This document shows, in pieces, positions 1 to 9,324 of a DNA stretch of 64,000 bases; position 1 is the stretch's first letter, and every line of letters starts with the position of its first letter. The notes beneath the pieces were generated by a model, which saw nothing but the letters and a program-made list of their open reading frames with translations, did no database searches and was not told the DNA's origin. The DNA is taken from contig CALROG020000007.1 of the NCBI GenBank assembly GCA_943369755.1, positions 52,919 to 116,918 of the forward strand. The letters are read 5' to 3'. The translations under genes were made by a program, and so were the position numbers. This DNA comes from CALROG01 sp943369755. GTDB lineage: Bacteria; Pseudomonadota; Gammaproteobacteria; Burkholderiales; Burkholderiaceae_C.

Positions 1-1014
1 GCCCGCAACGACCAGCTCTACGAGCTTGAAATCGCCATGCAGGAGATCGCGCGCAACCGCGAAATCCATGGCCAGGACATGCCGCCGTGGCTGGTAGACC
101 GCACCCTGCGCAACATTCTGGTGGACGTTACCGGCAACACCCACCGCAGCGAGTTCTGCATCGACAAGATGTACTCGCCCGACTCCGCCACCGGTCGCCT
201 GGGCCTGCTGGAGCTGCGGGCATTTGAAATGCCGCCGCATGCACGCATGAGCATCGCCCAGCAACTGCTGCTGCGGGCCCTGGTCGCGCGGTTCTGGAAG
301 ACACCCTACAGGGCACCGGTCACCCGCTGGGGCACCCAGCTGCATGACCGCTGGTTGCTGCCAACCTTCGTGAAGATGGACATCAACGACGTGCTGGCCG
401 AAATGCGTGAAGCAGGCTATGCGTTTGACACCGCCTGGTTCGCGCCGCACTTTGAGTTTCGCTTCCCGCTGGTGGGCGAGGTTCAGTCGCGCGGCATTGA
501 ACTCACGCTGCGCAATGCGCTGGAGCCCTGGCATGTGATGGGCGAGGAAGGCGCAGCCGGTGGCAACGTGCGCTATGTGGACTCTTCACTGGAGCGCATC
601 GAGGTGCGGGTCACAGGCCTGAACGAAAGCCGCCATGTGGTCACCGTCAATGGCCGCGCGCTGCCGCTGCAGCCCACGGGCACCATGGGCGAGTATGTCG
701 CCGGTGTGCGCTACAAGGCCTGGAACCCGCCGTCGGCCTTGCACCCAAGCATTGGCGTGCATGCGCCGCTTACATTCGACATCGTGGACACCTGGATGAA
801 GCGCTCGGTGGGTGGCTGCCAGTACCACGTGGCCCACCCCGGTGGCTTGAGCTACGACACCCTGCCGGTCAACAGCTACGAAGCCGAAAGCCGCCGCCTG
901 TCGCGCTTCTTCCGCATCGGCCACACGCCGGGGACACTTGAAGTGCCGCCCGCCACCGTCAACGTGGCCGGCAGCCGGGAGTTTCCGTTCACGCTGGATT
1001 TGCGCAAGGCCTGA
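1..1014 (+). CDS. DUF2126 / transglutaminase-associated protein, C-terminal part (5' truncated by the window)
   Basis: The reading frame is open from base 1 and ends at a TGA, giving 337 residues of the C-terminus of a much longer protein. The segment around residues 10-110 (EIAMQEIARNREIHGQDMPP, then a conserved WLVDRTLRN and HRSEFCIDKMYSP stretch) is characteristic of DUF2126, a domain found at the C-terminus of large (about 1100 residue) transglutaminase-like proteins. It is followed 78 bases downstream by the ATP-grasp/alpha-E protein and then by a second transglutaminase. This gene order is known from predicted amidoligase or peptide-modification clusters. The transglutaminase domain itself would lie upstream of the window, so it is inferred, not seen. 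Confidence 0.85.
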   Translation, partial: ARNDQLYELEIAMQEIARNREIHGQDMPPWLVDRTLRNILVDVTGNTHRSEFCIDKMYSPDSATGRLGLLELRAFEMPPHARMSIAQQLLLRALVARFWKTPYRAPVTRWGTQLHDRWLLPTFVKMDINDVLAEMREAGYAFDTAWFAPHFEFRFPLVGEVQSRGIELTLRNALEPWHVMGEEGAAGGNVRYVDSSLERIEVRVTGLNESRHVVTVNGRALPLQPTGTMGEYVAGVRYKAWNPPSALHPSIGVHAPLTFDIVDTWMKRSVGGCQYHVAHPGGLSYDTLPVNSYEAESRRLSRFFRIGHTPGTLEVPPATVNVAGSREFPFTLDLRKA

Positions 1015-1092
1015 GTGCCATTCGCATCCGGCGTCGCTGGCATGCAACATGTGCATGGCCTGCCCTGCGCGCCAATGTGACAATGGCGTGAA

Positions 1093-3696
1093 GTGGAAAA
1101 ACACAACAACCCAGCCGACTCCCTGTTTGCTGCCGACGCGCAGGAGGCCCCCGCTGATCTGGCGGCGGCGCTGGCACCCCCGGCCGCGCCGGGGCAGTTC
1201 GACGAACTGCGCGGCGGAGTCTCACCTGCTATTCATTCAGTAGCGCCTCACGCAGCATTGACGCGGCCTTGGGCTCAATTCTTTGAGAATCTGGGGCGTG
1301 AGGGCTTTTACGACCTGAACCGTCGCACCACGAATCTGGAGCGCCAGATCCGTGACAACGGCGTCACCTACAACGTCTATGCCGACGCCGATGGCCCGCA
1401 GCGGCCCTGGTCGCTCGATCTTTTTCCGTTGATCATTTCGCCCGAGAGTTGGCAACAGATTGAAGCCGGTGTGCAGCAGCGCGTGCGCTTGCTTGACCGC
1501 ATCATGGCCGACGTCTATGGGCCCCAGCGCTTGCTGGCTGACGGCTTGTTGCCCAGTGCGCTGGTGCAGGGCCACCCCGGCTACCTGCGCGGCATGCACG
1601 GCGTGGCGCCGGTGGGGGGCACCCATCTGCACATTGCGGCATTCGACCTGGCCCGCGGCCCCGACGGCAACTGGTGGGTGGTGACACAACGCACCCAGGC
1701 ACCGTCGGGCCTGGGGTATCTGCTGGAAAACCGGCTCATCATTTCGCGCCTGTTCCCCGAGGCCTTCCGCGACATGCAGGTGCAGCGCCTCGCCGCCACC
1801 TACCGCGCGCTGGTTGATGGCCTGCGCCGCATGAGCCCGGCCGGTGACGGCGCGCGCATCGTGCTGCTGACGCCCGGCCCCTACAACGAAACTTATTTCG
1901 AGCACGCCTACCTGGCGCGCTACCTGGGCCTGACGCTGGTGGAGGGCAGCGACCTGACGGTGCGCGACCAGCGCCTGTACCTCAAGACATTGCAGGGCCT
2001 GGAGCCAGTACACGGCATGCTCAAGCGGCTGGACGACGAGTTTCTTGACCCGCTGGAGCTGCGCAGCGACTCGCGCCTGGGCGTGCCGGGCCTGTTGCAG
2101 GCGATCCGCGCGGGCAATGTGCTGGTGGCCAATGCGCCGGGTTCAGCGTTTCTGGAGTCCACCGCGCTGCTGGGCTTCCTGCCCGCGTTGTCGCGCAGCC
2201 TGCTGGGCGAAGACCTGAGCCTGCCGTCCCTGCCCACCTGGTGGTGTGGCGAGCGCGCCGCCATGGAGTCAGTGCTGCCGCTGCTGGCGGGCAGCGTGGT
2301 CAAGCCCACCTGGCCCGGCGGCGGCATGGCAGCGGTGGTGGGCCGCTCGCTGTCGCGCCGCGCGCTGGACGAATGGGCCGGGCGAATTCTGCGCCGAGGT
2401 GACGAGCACACCGTGCAGGCCTACATGCCACTGTCGCAAATGCCCACCTGGAAGACCGGCCCGGGGGGCGACCATATTGCGCCGCGTTCGGTCGTATTGC
2501 GGGTGTTTGCGGTCAGCGACGGCCCGCAGTCCTGGCGCGTGTTGCCCGGGGGCCTGGCCCGCGTGGCCACCGCCGAACACGAAATCGCCTCGATGCAGCG
2601 CGGCGGCAGCAGTGCAGACGTGTGGGTGCTGACCCACGGCGCGGTAGACACCACCACCTTGCTGCAACACGACCAGCCCGCGCCGTCCATCACCCAACGC
2701 ACCGGCCTGGTGACCAGCCGCGCAGCTGAAAACCTGTTCTGGCTGGGCCGCTACACCGAGCGCACCGAGAACACCATCCGCCTGGCCCGGCTCACGCTGG
2801 AATGCCTCAACGGTGAAGACCAGTCGTCGCAGCCGCTGCTGGCCTGGCTCAGTGAACTGGCCGTGCAACACGCCCTGGTGCTGCCAGCCGTGCCACCGGC
2901 GACCCAGGCGCGCCGGGTTTTTGAACGCTCGTTGATCGCGGCGCTGGCCGACACCGAACACGCCACCAGCGTGGGCTACAACCTGCAGGCCTTGCGCAGC
3001 GCCGCCTCGGCGGTGCGCGAGCGGCTGTCGCAAGAGCAGTGGAACGTGATCGTGCGGGCAGAAGCCAACTTCTTCCAGCAATGTGCCCAGTCCAGTGCCA
3101 GTGGCGACTATTCACCGGTAGAGGCCTTGCGCATTCTTGAAGCCATCAGCGGGCACACCGCCGCCATGACCGGCGCCCAAACCGACCGCATGTCGCGTGA
3201 CGACGGCTGGCGCCTGCTGTCCAGCGGGCGCCATATTGAGCGGCTGGGGTTTCTGGCGTCGGCACTGGCCCATGCTTTCACGACCGGCGCGGTGTTTGAA
3301 GAAGGCGGTTTTGCCGCCGTGGTGGCGCTGTTTGACAGCACCATCACTTTTCATACGCAGTTTCAGCAACGCCACGACATCCCGTCGCTGCTGGCGCTGC
3401 TGGTGCTGGACCGCGACAACCCGCGCTCACTCGGCTGGGTGGCGCAAACCCTGCGCGGCCGGCTGGCCAAGCTCGAAGGCGCGGCGGCAGGCGTGGTGCC
3501 CGAGGTTGCGCAAACCGTGCCAGACCCGCAGGCCCTGACGCTGGATCAGCTATGCCAGCGCGACGCAAGCGGCCACTACAGCGCACTGATTGATCACCTG
3601 AGCCGCTGCACCGAAGCTGCCTGGCGCTTGTCAGACGCGCTCGGGGCGCGCTATTTCACCCACTCGGCCGATGCCCGGCAAAGCCTTGGAGCCTGA
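1093..3696 (+). CDS. Circularly permuted ATP-grasp (DUF404/407) fused to alpha-E domain (DUF403)
   Basis: The protein has 867 residues from a GTG start. About residues 60-500 match the circularly permuted ATP-grasp family: FYDLNRRTTNLERQIRDNGV, then VYGPQRLLADGLLPSALV, a GPYNETYFEHAYLARYLG block and the WWCGERAAMESVLP block. From about residue 535 an alpha-helical alpha-E domain begins (RAAENLFWLGRYTERTENTI). In many bacteria these are two separate genes (COG2308 and COG2307), so this is the fused form. The family is predicted to form amide bonds or tag peptides at the expense of ATP. Its substrate is unknown. It lies between DUF2126 and a transglutaminase, which supports a common peptide-processing pathway. 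Confidence 0.9.
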   Translation: MEKHNNPADSLFAADAQEAPADLAAALAPPAAPGQFDELRGGVSPAIHSVAPHAALTRPWAQFFENLGREGFYDLNRRTTNLERQIRDNGVTYNVYADADGPQRPWSLDLFPLIISPESWQQIEAGVQQRVRLLDRIMADVYGPQRLLADGLLPSALVQGHPGYLRGMHGVAPVGGTHLHIAAFDLARGPDGNWWVVTQRTQAPSGLGYLLENRLIISRLFPEAFRDMQVQRLAATYRALVDGLRRMSPAGDGARIVLLTPGPYNETYFEHAYLARYLGLTLVEGSDLTVRDQRLYLKTLQGLEPVHGMLKRLDDEFLDPLELRSDSRLGVPGLLQAIRAGNVLVANAPGSAFLESTALLGFLPALSRSLLGEDLSLPSLPTWWCGERAAMESVLPLLAGSVVKPTWPGGGMAAVVGRSLSRRALDEWAGRILRRGDEHTVQAYMPLSQMPTWKTGPGGDHIAPRSVVLRVFAVSDGPQSWRVLPGGLARVATAEHEIASMQRGGSSADVWVLTHGAVDTTTLLQHDQPAPSITQRTGLVTSRAAENLFWLGRYTERTENTIRLARLTLECLNGEDQSSQPLLAWLSELAVQHALVLPAVPPATQARRVFERSLIAALADTEHATSVGYNLQALRSAASAVRERLSQEQWNVIVRAEANFFQQCAQSSASGDYSPVEALRILEAISGHTAAMTGAQTDRMSRDDGWRLLSSGRHIERLGFLASALAHAFTTGAVFEEGGFAAVVALFDSTITFHTQFQQRHDIPSLLALLVLDRDNPRSLGWVAQTLRGRLAKLEGAAAGVVPEVAQTVPDPQALTLDQLCQRDASGHYSALIDHLSRCTEAAWRLSDALGARYFTHSADARQSLGA

Positions 3697-3730
3697 GCAT
3701 GGCCCCCACGCTCGTCACTTCGTGTACTTC

Positions 3731-3784
3731 ACTGCCCCCCGAGGGGGCCGCAACCGCCTTGGGGCGGCCCGTCGGCGGTTGACC
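3731..3784 (+). repeat. Family B GC-rich intergenic repeat, copy B1
   Basis: The gap between the ATP-grasp stop and the transglutaminase ATG holds CTGCCCCCCGAGGGGGCCGC followed by a second inverted pair built from CCGCC..GGGGCGG and GTCGGCGGTT. Copy B3 upstream of ftsB has the same order of motifs (CTGCCCCCCGGGGGGGCCGC, then CCTTGGGACGGCCC). Both copies end directly before a start codon. The longer frame that runs through this repeat into the transglutaminase is therefore not used as the N-terminus here. Confidence 0.75.
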
Positions 3785-4729
3785 ATGTTGCTGCGCGTCA
3801 TCCACGAAACGGTGTACGACTATGCGCCAGCGGTCAAGAACGCGCAGCACATGGCTCACCTCAAGCCGCTGCAAAGTGCACAGCAGCAATTGCTGCAACA
3901 CTCGCTGCAAATCAGCCCGCAGCCAGCCCAGCAAACCGAGTCGATCGACCTGTACGGCAACACCCGCGCCTTCTTCAACCTGCCGGGCGCGCATGACGCC
4001 CTGCGCGTGGTAGCGCAGAGCCTGGTCCAGACCCAGCCCGCACCAGCAAACAACGCCAGCCTGCCCTGGGAACAGGTGCGCGAACGCATGCGCTACCAGC
4101 GCGGTGCCGCCTACGACGCTGCCACCGAGTTCACATTCCCGTCGCCCTACATCCCGCGCCACGACGACTTTGTGGCCTACGCCCAGCCCAGCTTTGCAGC
4201 CGACCGGGCGCTGCTGGACGCCGCCCGCGACCTGATGACGCGCATTCACAACGACTTTGAATACGAGTCGCAGGCAACCGACATCAACACCCCCGCGCTG
4301 GAGGCGCTGGCCATGCGCAAGGGCGTGTGCCAGGACTTCGCCCACATCATGATCGCCTGCCTGCGTGGCATCGGCCTGCCGGCGCGCTATGTCAGTGGCT
4401 ACCTGCTCACCGAGCCGCCACCCGGCCAGCCCCGGCTGGTGGGCAGCGACGCCTCTCACGCCTGGGTATCAGTGTGGTCACCCGCGCCCGACGGCGGTGG
4501 CTGCTGGTGCGACCTGGACCCCACCAACAACCGTGCCCCTGGCGAAGACTACGTGACGCTGGCAGTAGGCCGCGACTATTCAGATGTTTCACCGGTTCGC
4601 GGCGTGATTCATGGCGGCGAGCACCATACACTGCGGGTCGGCGTCACGGTCGAGCCCGTGTCCAGCCTGCCAGCGCAGTCCCAAAACCAAACCCAAATCC
4701 AAAACCAATTCCAGGAACAATCGCAATGA
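3785..4729 (+). CDS. Transglutaminase-like cysteine peptidase (COG1305)
   Basis: The protein has 314 residues. The start MLLRVIHETVYDYA matches the usual N-terminal beta-strand of this family, and any upstream start would translate repeat B1. The catalytic triad is visible: Cys about 181 in GVCQDFAH, His about 225 in SHAWVSVW and Asp about 243 in CDLDPTNN. It is a soluble protein with no signal peptide. It overlaps the downstream RidA gene by ATGA and follows the ATP-grasp/alpha-E gene, so the two are probably cotranscribed. In such clusters the enzyme is thought to hydrolyse or transfer amide bonds made by the ATP-grasp partner. The extreme C-terminus is an odd Q/N-rich tail of about 17 residues. 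Confidence 0.9.
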   Translation: MLLRVIHETVYDYAPAVKNAQHMAHLKPLQSAQQQLLQHSLQISPQPAQQTESIDLYGNTRAFFNLPGAHDALRVVAQSLVQTQPAPANNASLPWEQVRERMRYQRGAAYDAATEFTFPSPYIPRHDDFVAYAQPSFAADRALLDAARDLMTRIHNDFEYESQATDINTPALEALAMRKGVCQDFAHIMIACLRGIGLPARYVSGYLLTEPPPGQPRLVGSDASHAWVSVWSPAPDGGGCWCDLDPTNNRAPGEDYVTLAVGRDYSDVSPVRGVIHGGEHHTLRVGVTVEPVSSLPAQSQNQTQIQNQFQEQSQ

Positions 4730-5193
4730 GCGCTTACGACAAACTCAAAGAACTCAACATCACCCTGCCACCGGTGGCAGTGCCCGCTGCCGCCTATGTG
4801 CCCTTTGTGCAAACCGGCAAGCTGGTGTTCATCAGTGGCCACATCGCCAAAAAAGACGGCAAGGCCTGGGTCGGCCAGCTTGGCAAAACCATGACCACCG
4901 ACGAAGGCAAGCTGGCCGCGCGCGCCATTGCCGTTGACCTGATGGGCACACTGCATGCGGCTTGCGTGGCGGCGGGTGGCGACCTGAACCAGGTCAAGCG
5001 CATCGTCAAGGTGATGAGCCTGGTCAACTCCACCAGCGAATTCACCGAGCAGCACCTGGTCACCAACGGCGCCAGCGAGCTGTTGGGCCAGGTCTTTGGC
5101 GACAAGGGCGCGCATGCGCGCAGCGCCTTTGGCGTGGCGCAGATTCCGCAGGGGGCCTGCGTTGAGATCGAGCTGATTGCCGAGCTGGCCTGA
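4726..5193 (+). CDS. RidA/YjgF-family protein
   Basis: The protein has 155 residues and begins within the ATGA overlap with the transglutaminase. It has the long-form RidA layout: MSAYDKLKELNITLPP, then FVQTGKLVFISGHIAKKDG, GDLNQVKRIVKVMSLVNS and a C-terminal GACVEIELIAEL. RidA proteins hydrolyse reactive enamine/imine intermediates from PLP enzymes. This subgroup lacks the classical short RidA signature around the C-terminal Arg, so the reaction is uncertain. The overlap suggests cotranslation with the amidoligase cluster, but a functional link is only inferred. The following 130 bases hold repeat A1. Confidence 0.88.
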   Translation: MSAYDKLKELNITLPPVAVPAAAYVPFVQTGKLVFISGHIAKKDGKAWVGQLGKTMTTDEGKLAARAIAVDLMGTLHAACVAAGGDLNQVKRIVKVMSLVNSTSEFTEQHLVTNGASELLGQVFGDKGAHARSAFGVAQIPQGACVEIELIAELA

Positions 5194-5211
5194 GCGCCGC
5201 CGGCATTGCAA

Positions 5212-5280
5212 TTGCTATATTTTTTATAGTGGCTCGTGCATATTCCACGCGGGCTACAGCCGTTTTTACGTAAAAACGGG
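5212..5280 (+). repeat. Family A palindromic element, copy A1 (intergenic)
   Basis: The core CTAT-N7-ATAG is at 5215-5229. It is followed by GGCT...GC, ATTCCAC, GCGGGCTACAGCC and then an 18 bp perfect palindrome (CGTTTTTACGTAAAAACG, 5261-5278). The GGCT/AGCC hairpin plus the T-run could terminate transcription of the RidA operon, which ends at 5193. The last shared bases with copy A2 continue to 5297 and include the parC tail sequence (see the island entry). Confidence 0.9.
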
Positions 5281-5322
5281 GCTATTCAACCCGCTCGGCC
5301 GATCAGGCATCGGCCAAATGAC

Positions 5323-6624
5323 TCATTCGCCGTCGGCAGCGCCCGCCTGCTTGATCTCCGCAAACTTGGCTGCCATCGTCGGATTGCCCCGCGTCAGCTT
5401 CTTGATCGTCACGTCTTGCGCCTTGTCGTTTGCGAGGCGCAGGTTCCGGTCTGTGCCCAGCAGGGCGTCCTTGGTTTTTTGCAGGTGGTCGATGGACTTG
5501 TCGATCTCATCGATGGCCTTTTTGAAGCTATTGGATGCGAGGTCGTAGTTGCGCGCAAAAGCCGTCTTGAATGTTTCGAGGTTGGTTTCGAAGCTCGTGA
5601 TGTCAATGTTCTGCGCCTTGACCAGCGCAAGCTCGGATTTGTACTTGAGCGAGTTCATCGCCGCATTGCGCAGCAGCGTGATGATGGGCAGAAAGAACTG
5701 GGGGCGGACGATGTACATCTTGGGGAAGCGGTGGAACACATCCACGATGCCGGTGTTGTACAGCTCACTGTCTGGCTCTAGCAAGGACACCAGCACGGCA
5801 TATTCGCACCCCTTTTCAATGCGATCCTTGTCCAGCTCCTTCAGGAAGTCCTCGTTCTTGTTCTTTGTAGAGGTGCGGTCATTCTCATTTTTCATTTCGA
5901 ACATGATCGAGACGATCTCGGTGCCTGACTCGTCCAGGTCGCGAAAAATGTAGTCGCCCTTGCTGCCGGTGCGCGCGTCGTTGTCTTTCTCGAAATAAGC
6001 CCGCGGAAACGCCGTCGCGCGAATGCGGTTGAACTCCGTCTCGCAGTGTTGTTCGAGAGTCTCCCCAACCATCTTGGTGGAAAGTCGCGCCTTCATGTCG
6101 CGCAGGCGCTCGATCGCATCGTCGCGATCCTTGATCTGCGTTTCGTATTTGTCTTTGAGGGATTTCTCGGCGAGTTGCTTTTCAAGTTCTGCCCGCGCCA
6201 GGCCACTCTTCAGCTCATCGCGTTCCCGCGCGACCACATTTACAGCTTCGGTGACTGCCAGCTTTCGCATGACCTCGGCGGCGTCGAGTTTGGCTTTCAA
6301 GCCTTGAATCTCCGCGTCCTTGGTCGCGGCGGCATTTTGTAGCCCGTTCGCAAGCTTTGCTTCGGCTAGCTCTGAAGCTGCATCAAGCTTGGCCTTGAGT
6401 GCCTGGATTTCGGAATCCTTGGCTACAGCAGTCTTCTGCATTTCGCCGGCAACTTTGGCCTGTGCAAGCTCGACGGCATTGCGCTTGTCTTGCTCGGCCA
6501 ATTCAAGACGCTCATGCAACTGCTGCTCGAACGCCCCGTCGCGCACTTGCTTAAGGATATCTGCGTACCCCGCCTCGTCGATTTTGAATGCTTTGTTGCA
6601 GTGGGGGCAGATGATTTCATGCAT
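5323..6624 (-). CDS. DUF2130 domain protein (RmuC-like coiled-coil, putative nuclease-related)
   Basis: The protein has 433 residues. An N-terminal CPHC motif at residues 6-9 (with Phe and Ile around it) begins the chain but has no second CxxC close by. Residues about 30-220 are heptad-rich coiled coil and contain a tandem repeat of the segment KDSEIQALKAKLDAA / KDAEIQGLKAKLDAA. The conserved C-terminal DUF2130 region includes KGDYIFRD, EIVSIMFEMKNEND, EKGCEYAVLVS and MYIVRPQFFLPIITLLRN. The pattern resembles RmuC-type PD-(D/E)XK proteins (E-x-K in FEMKNE), which suggests a nuclease fold, but activity is not shown. It is downstream of the AAA ATPase on the same strand with a 112-base gap and is a likely partner of it. 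Confidence 0.85.
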   Translation of the reverse strand: MHEIICPHCNKAFKIDEAGYADILKQVRDGAFEQQLHERLELAEQDKRNAVELAQAKVAGEMQKTAVAKDSEIQALKAKLDAASELAEAKLANGLQNAAATKDAEIQGLKAKLDAAEVMRKLAVTEAVNVVARERDELKSGLARAELEKQLAEKSLKDKYETQIKDRDDAIERLRDMKARLSTKMVGETLEQHCETEFNRIRATAFPRAYFEKDNDARTGSKGDYIFRDLDESGTEIVSIMFEMKNENDRTSTKNKNEDFLKELDKDRIEKGCEYAVLVSLLEPDSELYNTGIVDVFHRFPKMYIVRPQFFLPIITLLRNAAMNSLKYKSELALVKAQNIDITSFETNLETFKTAFARNYDLASNSFKKAIDEIDKSIDHLQKTKDALLGTDRNLRLANDKAQDVTIKKLTRGNPTMAAKFAEIKQAGAADGE

Positions 6625-6736
6625 GTCGGTGCGTCCTGTTTTTGGTAGTGATCGTTTAGATGATCATTTCGTCAAATGAGTTCGTCTGGCAAATCGCCAC
6701 TGGCCCTTTGTTCAACAACGGTCGCCAGTCGAACCA

Positions 6737-9283
6737 CTAGACTGCCCGTTTGGTGAATTCGGCGTTCCAAGCCCTCAGTAGCTCGATATCGGACTTCAAT
6801 TCATCAGGCCCAGGCAGCTCAACGGGCGCCTCGTTAGACTGGCTGTGTTCGTAACTGGAGTACTTGGTCATCAGCTGCTCGATGAGCGCGCAGTCTGTCG
6901 GTGTGATCTTGGCGAGGTTCTGAATCTTGCCCAAGGTATTGACCGCGCGCCGATGCCGCTGCACCACATCGGCAAGCAGGACAAACTCAACTATTCGTTC
7001 CAGCAGGATACGGAAGTCACTGCAAATCGACTTGCCCAGTGGGTAGTAAGCATCCGTGCCGTGTTCTTCAAGTGCTTTTCGTGCCTGCGTAACCCGTTCG
7101 TCTGCCAAGACCTTCAGCGCAGGCTCTGGCTTCCTTCCATAGAGGGGCACATCCCCCGTCTCACCCGCCCCCCAGGGCTCTTGGCGAATGTGGACGCATG
7201 TCATGTCATCAGACTTCTCGTCGATCAACCCCATAAAACTCAGCCGATGGGTGAATACGATGACCTGCCGTGTTTCAGTGAGCTGAACAAGGCGGTCTAT
7301 GGTGCGCTCCTCCCATGTCTGGTCGAGTGAGGATATGGGGTCATCAAAAATGAACGGTGCGTTGTTTGGTTTCTCCGTGAGGTCTGCCAAGAAGGCAGCC
7401 AAAGCGACGACCCGTCGCTCGCCATCACTCAAGACCTCGTCAAGGGTCTGCTTGCCCTTGACGCCCTTGAGTTGCACGCGGTGAAGGACCTTGCCTTTTT
7501 CAGCTTTGGTCTTGACCAACTCCACCTTAATACGCGTAGCGCCAAGGGCTTGCAACTCGCGGTTGAAGCGCAAAACATAGGCCTGGGTAATGACCTTCTC
7601 GGCCACCTCACCAGACTTCTGGGACACTGGCCTAGAGTTGGCCAATGACTTCCAGTCGTCGTATTGCTTGTATTGCTTCAGTCGCTCGATTTCGGCCCGA
7701 ACGGCGAGCGATTGTTGGTTGACCCATTTCTTGGACTCCAACTCCCGCTTGGCATTTTCCAGCGCTACACGGTCAATGCCCTTAGCATCCAAGTCGTGTT
7801 GAGTGGCTTCCTTCTCTAAAACACCAGCAAAGTCCGTCAAGGACTTGACGGCATCGGCGACACCAACCACAGGCGCTGCGCTTGAAGCGCCCTCATCGCC
7901 AAGCAATGCAGCTCTGGTGTCTTGAACGCTGAGCCAAACCCCCTGTAAGTACTTTGACCAACTGTCATCCGTCGTCAGCCCCGCCGCTTCGGCTTGTGTG
8001 TTCACGAATCCCGGCGTCAACGCAATGGGCAGCTGGCTTTTTGCGTGGGTGTAGGCTGACTCCGCTTCAGTCGCCTCTGCTGCCAGTTTGCTCTGCACGA
8101 AGTTCTCGAATGCATTCAGACGTTCTTGCGCAGCTTCAGACAGCTCTTGGTGGCACAAGAGGCAGCGGGCTGCATCAGTGACTGGAAATGGCTTGACCGG
8201 ATACGCTTCTTGCGAGTATTCCCTGGCCGCTTCCCACATGGCCCGCCAAGTTGCAGTCCCGACGTGGTCTAACTCAGCGGACTCGACTTTCGCTGCTTCC
8301 GTGGCAATCTGCCGCTTGGTTTGTGCCGCTGACCGCAATGAACGAAGGTGCTCTAGGGCCGTAAGGCTATAGGCATCAGACGCCTGTTGCAGCCCCGAGG
8401 CAACTTGCTGAACTTGGGCCTTCTTAGCCCGCTTCTGCTTAGCCAAGGCAGCGTGGTCGGCCGTCTTCAGGCGCTCAGTGGTCTGAGTCAGCGATTTTTC
8501 GTTTTCAACAGTCCATGTGAACAAGGTGCTCAAGGTGACCTCGGCCACCTCTGCCTTCAAGGATGAATAGCTCTTCCCCGCTACTGTGGCCCCGTACTCA
8601 TATGGCAGTACAGGCAGAGCTTTGACCAGTTTGCCTTGCTCATCTTGAAGTTGCGCCTTGACCAGGTCGCAGGCCAAGGCTAGGTTTTCGAACAGCGCGA
8701 CGATAGGTGGGGTGTAGGCGGCCGCGTTTTCGCTACTGAGGTAACGGGCAGCTTCATCGGTATCGAAGATGTCTACCGCACGCAGCGCTTCCACAGGAGG
8801 CGCGTTGGCTACCCATTCTGTAGACATGTCTTTGCCAGCCAACTGATAAGTGAACTGGCACTGCCCCTGGATAGGCACCGCCTGAAAAACGTTTGACTTG
8901 AGCTCTGATGCGCGAGGCTTGCCAGTCACCTTTTTCAGTAAACGTACATAGCTGGACTTACCTGAACCATTGTGCCCATAGATCACCGTCAGGTTGTTCT
9001 GGCCAAACGTCAAAGGGCGACGGGGTGCTAGGCCTTCAATTCCGGTCAACGCACTGATAGTTTTCAATCGCAAGTGCGAACCTTTTGTGCTTGCCCCTAC
9101 CAAGCTGTCAAACGTTCGATGCACGGTGACTTTTTGCCCCGCCGCTGTTTTCAAGCGAGCAACAAGATCCTTTACGTCAAGTGGACTCAATGAGCCCTGC
9201 TTCAAGAGCCGCTCTGCGGCGTCTTGCAACCAGTCCGGCTGTTTGTGTAGCCATTGCCGGACATCTTCACTTGTTGATTTCAT
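6737..9283 (-). CDS. AAA_13-type ATPase with Rad50-like zinc hook (RloC/PrrC-related, putative defence protein)
   Basis: The protein has 848 residues. After an N-terminal extension (about 1-85) comes Walker A GHNGSGKSS near residue 103. Two coiled-coil arms flank a zinc-hook motif CLLC near residues 373-376. The ABC signature LSDGERR is near 621, Walker B FIFDDPISSLD near 645 and the H-loop FTHRLSF near 679. The C-terminal about 120 residues (FRILLERIVEF ... YSSYEHSQ) form a separate helical domain. The same architecture occurs in RloC and PrrC, ATPases fused to an anticodon nuclease domain, and in other phage-defence SMC-like ATPases. The C-terminal R-x3-E and a later His (near 811) could be nuclease residues, but their spacing differs from that of PrrC, so nuclease activity is inference. 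It lies inside the low-GC island. Confidence 0.8.
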   Translation of the reverse strand: MKSTSEDVRQWLHKQPDWLQDAAERLLKQGSLSPLDVKDLVARLKTAAGQKVTVHRTFDSLVGASTKGSHLRLKTISALTGIEGLAPRRPLTFGQNNLTVIYGHNGSGKSSYVRLLKKVTGKPRASELKSNVFQAVPIQGQCQFTYQLAGKDMSTEWVANAPPVEALRAVDIFDTDEAARYLSSENAAAYTPPIVALFENLALACDLVKAQLQDEQGKLVKALPVLPYEYGATVAGKSYSSLKAEVAEVTLSTLFTWTVENEKSLTQTTERLKTADHAALAKQKRAKKAQVQQVASGLQQASDAYSLTALEHLRSLRSAAQTKRQIATEAAKVESAELDHVGTATWRAMWEAAREYSQEAYPVKPFPVTDAARCLLCHQELSEAAQERLNAFENFVQSKLAAEATEAESAYTHAKSQLPIALTPGFVNTQAEAAGLTTDDSWSKYLQGVWLSVQDTRAALLGDEGASSAAPVVGVADAVKSLTDFAGVLEKEATQHDLDAKGIDRVALENAKRELESKKWVNQQSLAVRAEIERLKQYKQYDDWKSLANSRPVSQKSGEVAEKVITQAYVLRFNRELQALGATRIKVELVKTKAEKGKVLHRVQLKGVKGKQTLDEVLSDGERRVVALAAFLADLTEKPNNAPFIFDDPISSLDQTWEERTIDRLVQLTETRQVIVFTHRLSFMGLIDEKSDDMTCVHIRQEPWGAGETGDVPLYGRKPEPALKVLADERVTQARKALEEHGTDAYYPLGKSICSDFRILLERIVEFVLLADVVQRHRRAVNTLGKIQNLAKITPTDCALIEQLMTKYSSYEHSQSNEAPVELPGPDELKSDIELLRAWNAEFTKRAV

Positions 9284-9324
9284 ACAAGCTCCACGCTTTG
9301 ATTAACTCAATCGGAATTGATCAG

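Noticed and set aside
4680..4726. Q/N-rich repeats at the transglutaminase C-terminus as a regulatory repeat
   Set aside because: The AACC-rich bases only encode a short Gln/Asn tail and show no symmetry.
6737..9283. Naming the ATPase RloC
   Set aside because: The hook and ATPase fit, but the spacing of possible catalytic residues in the C-terminal domain does not clearly match the PrrC/RloC anticodon nuclease.
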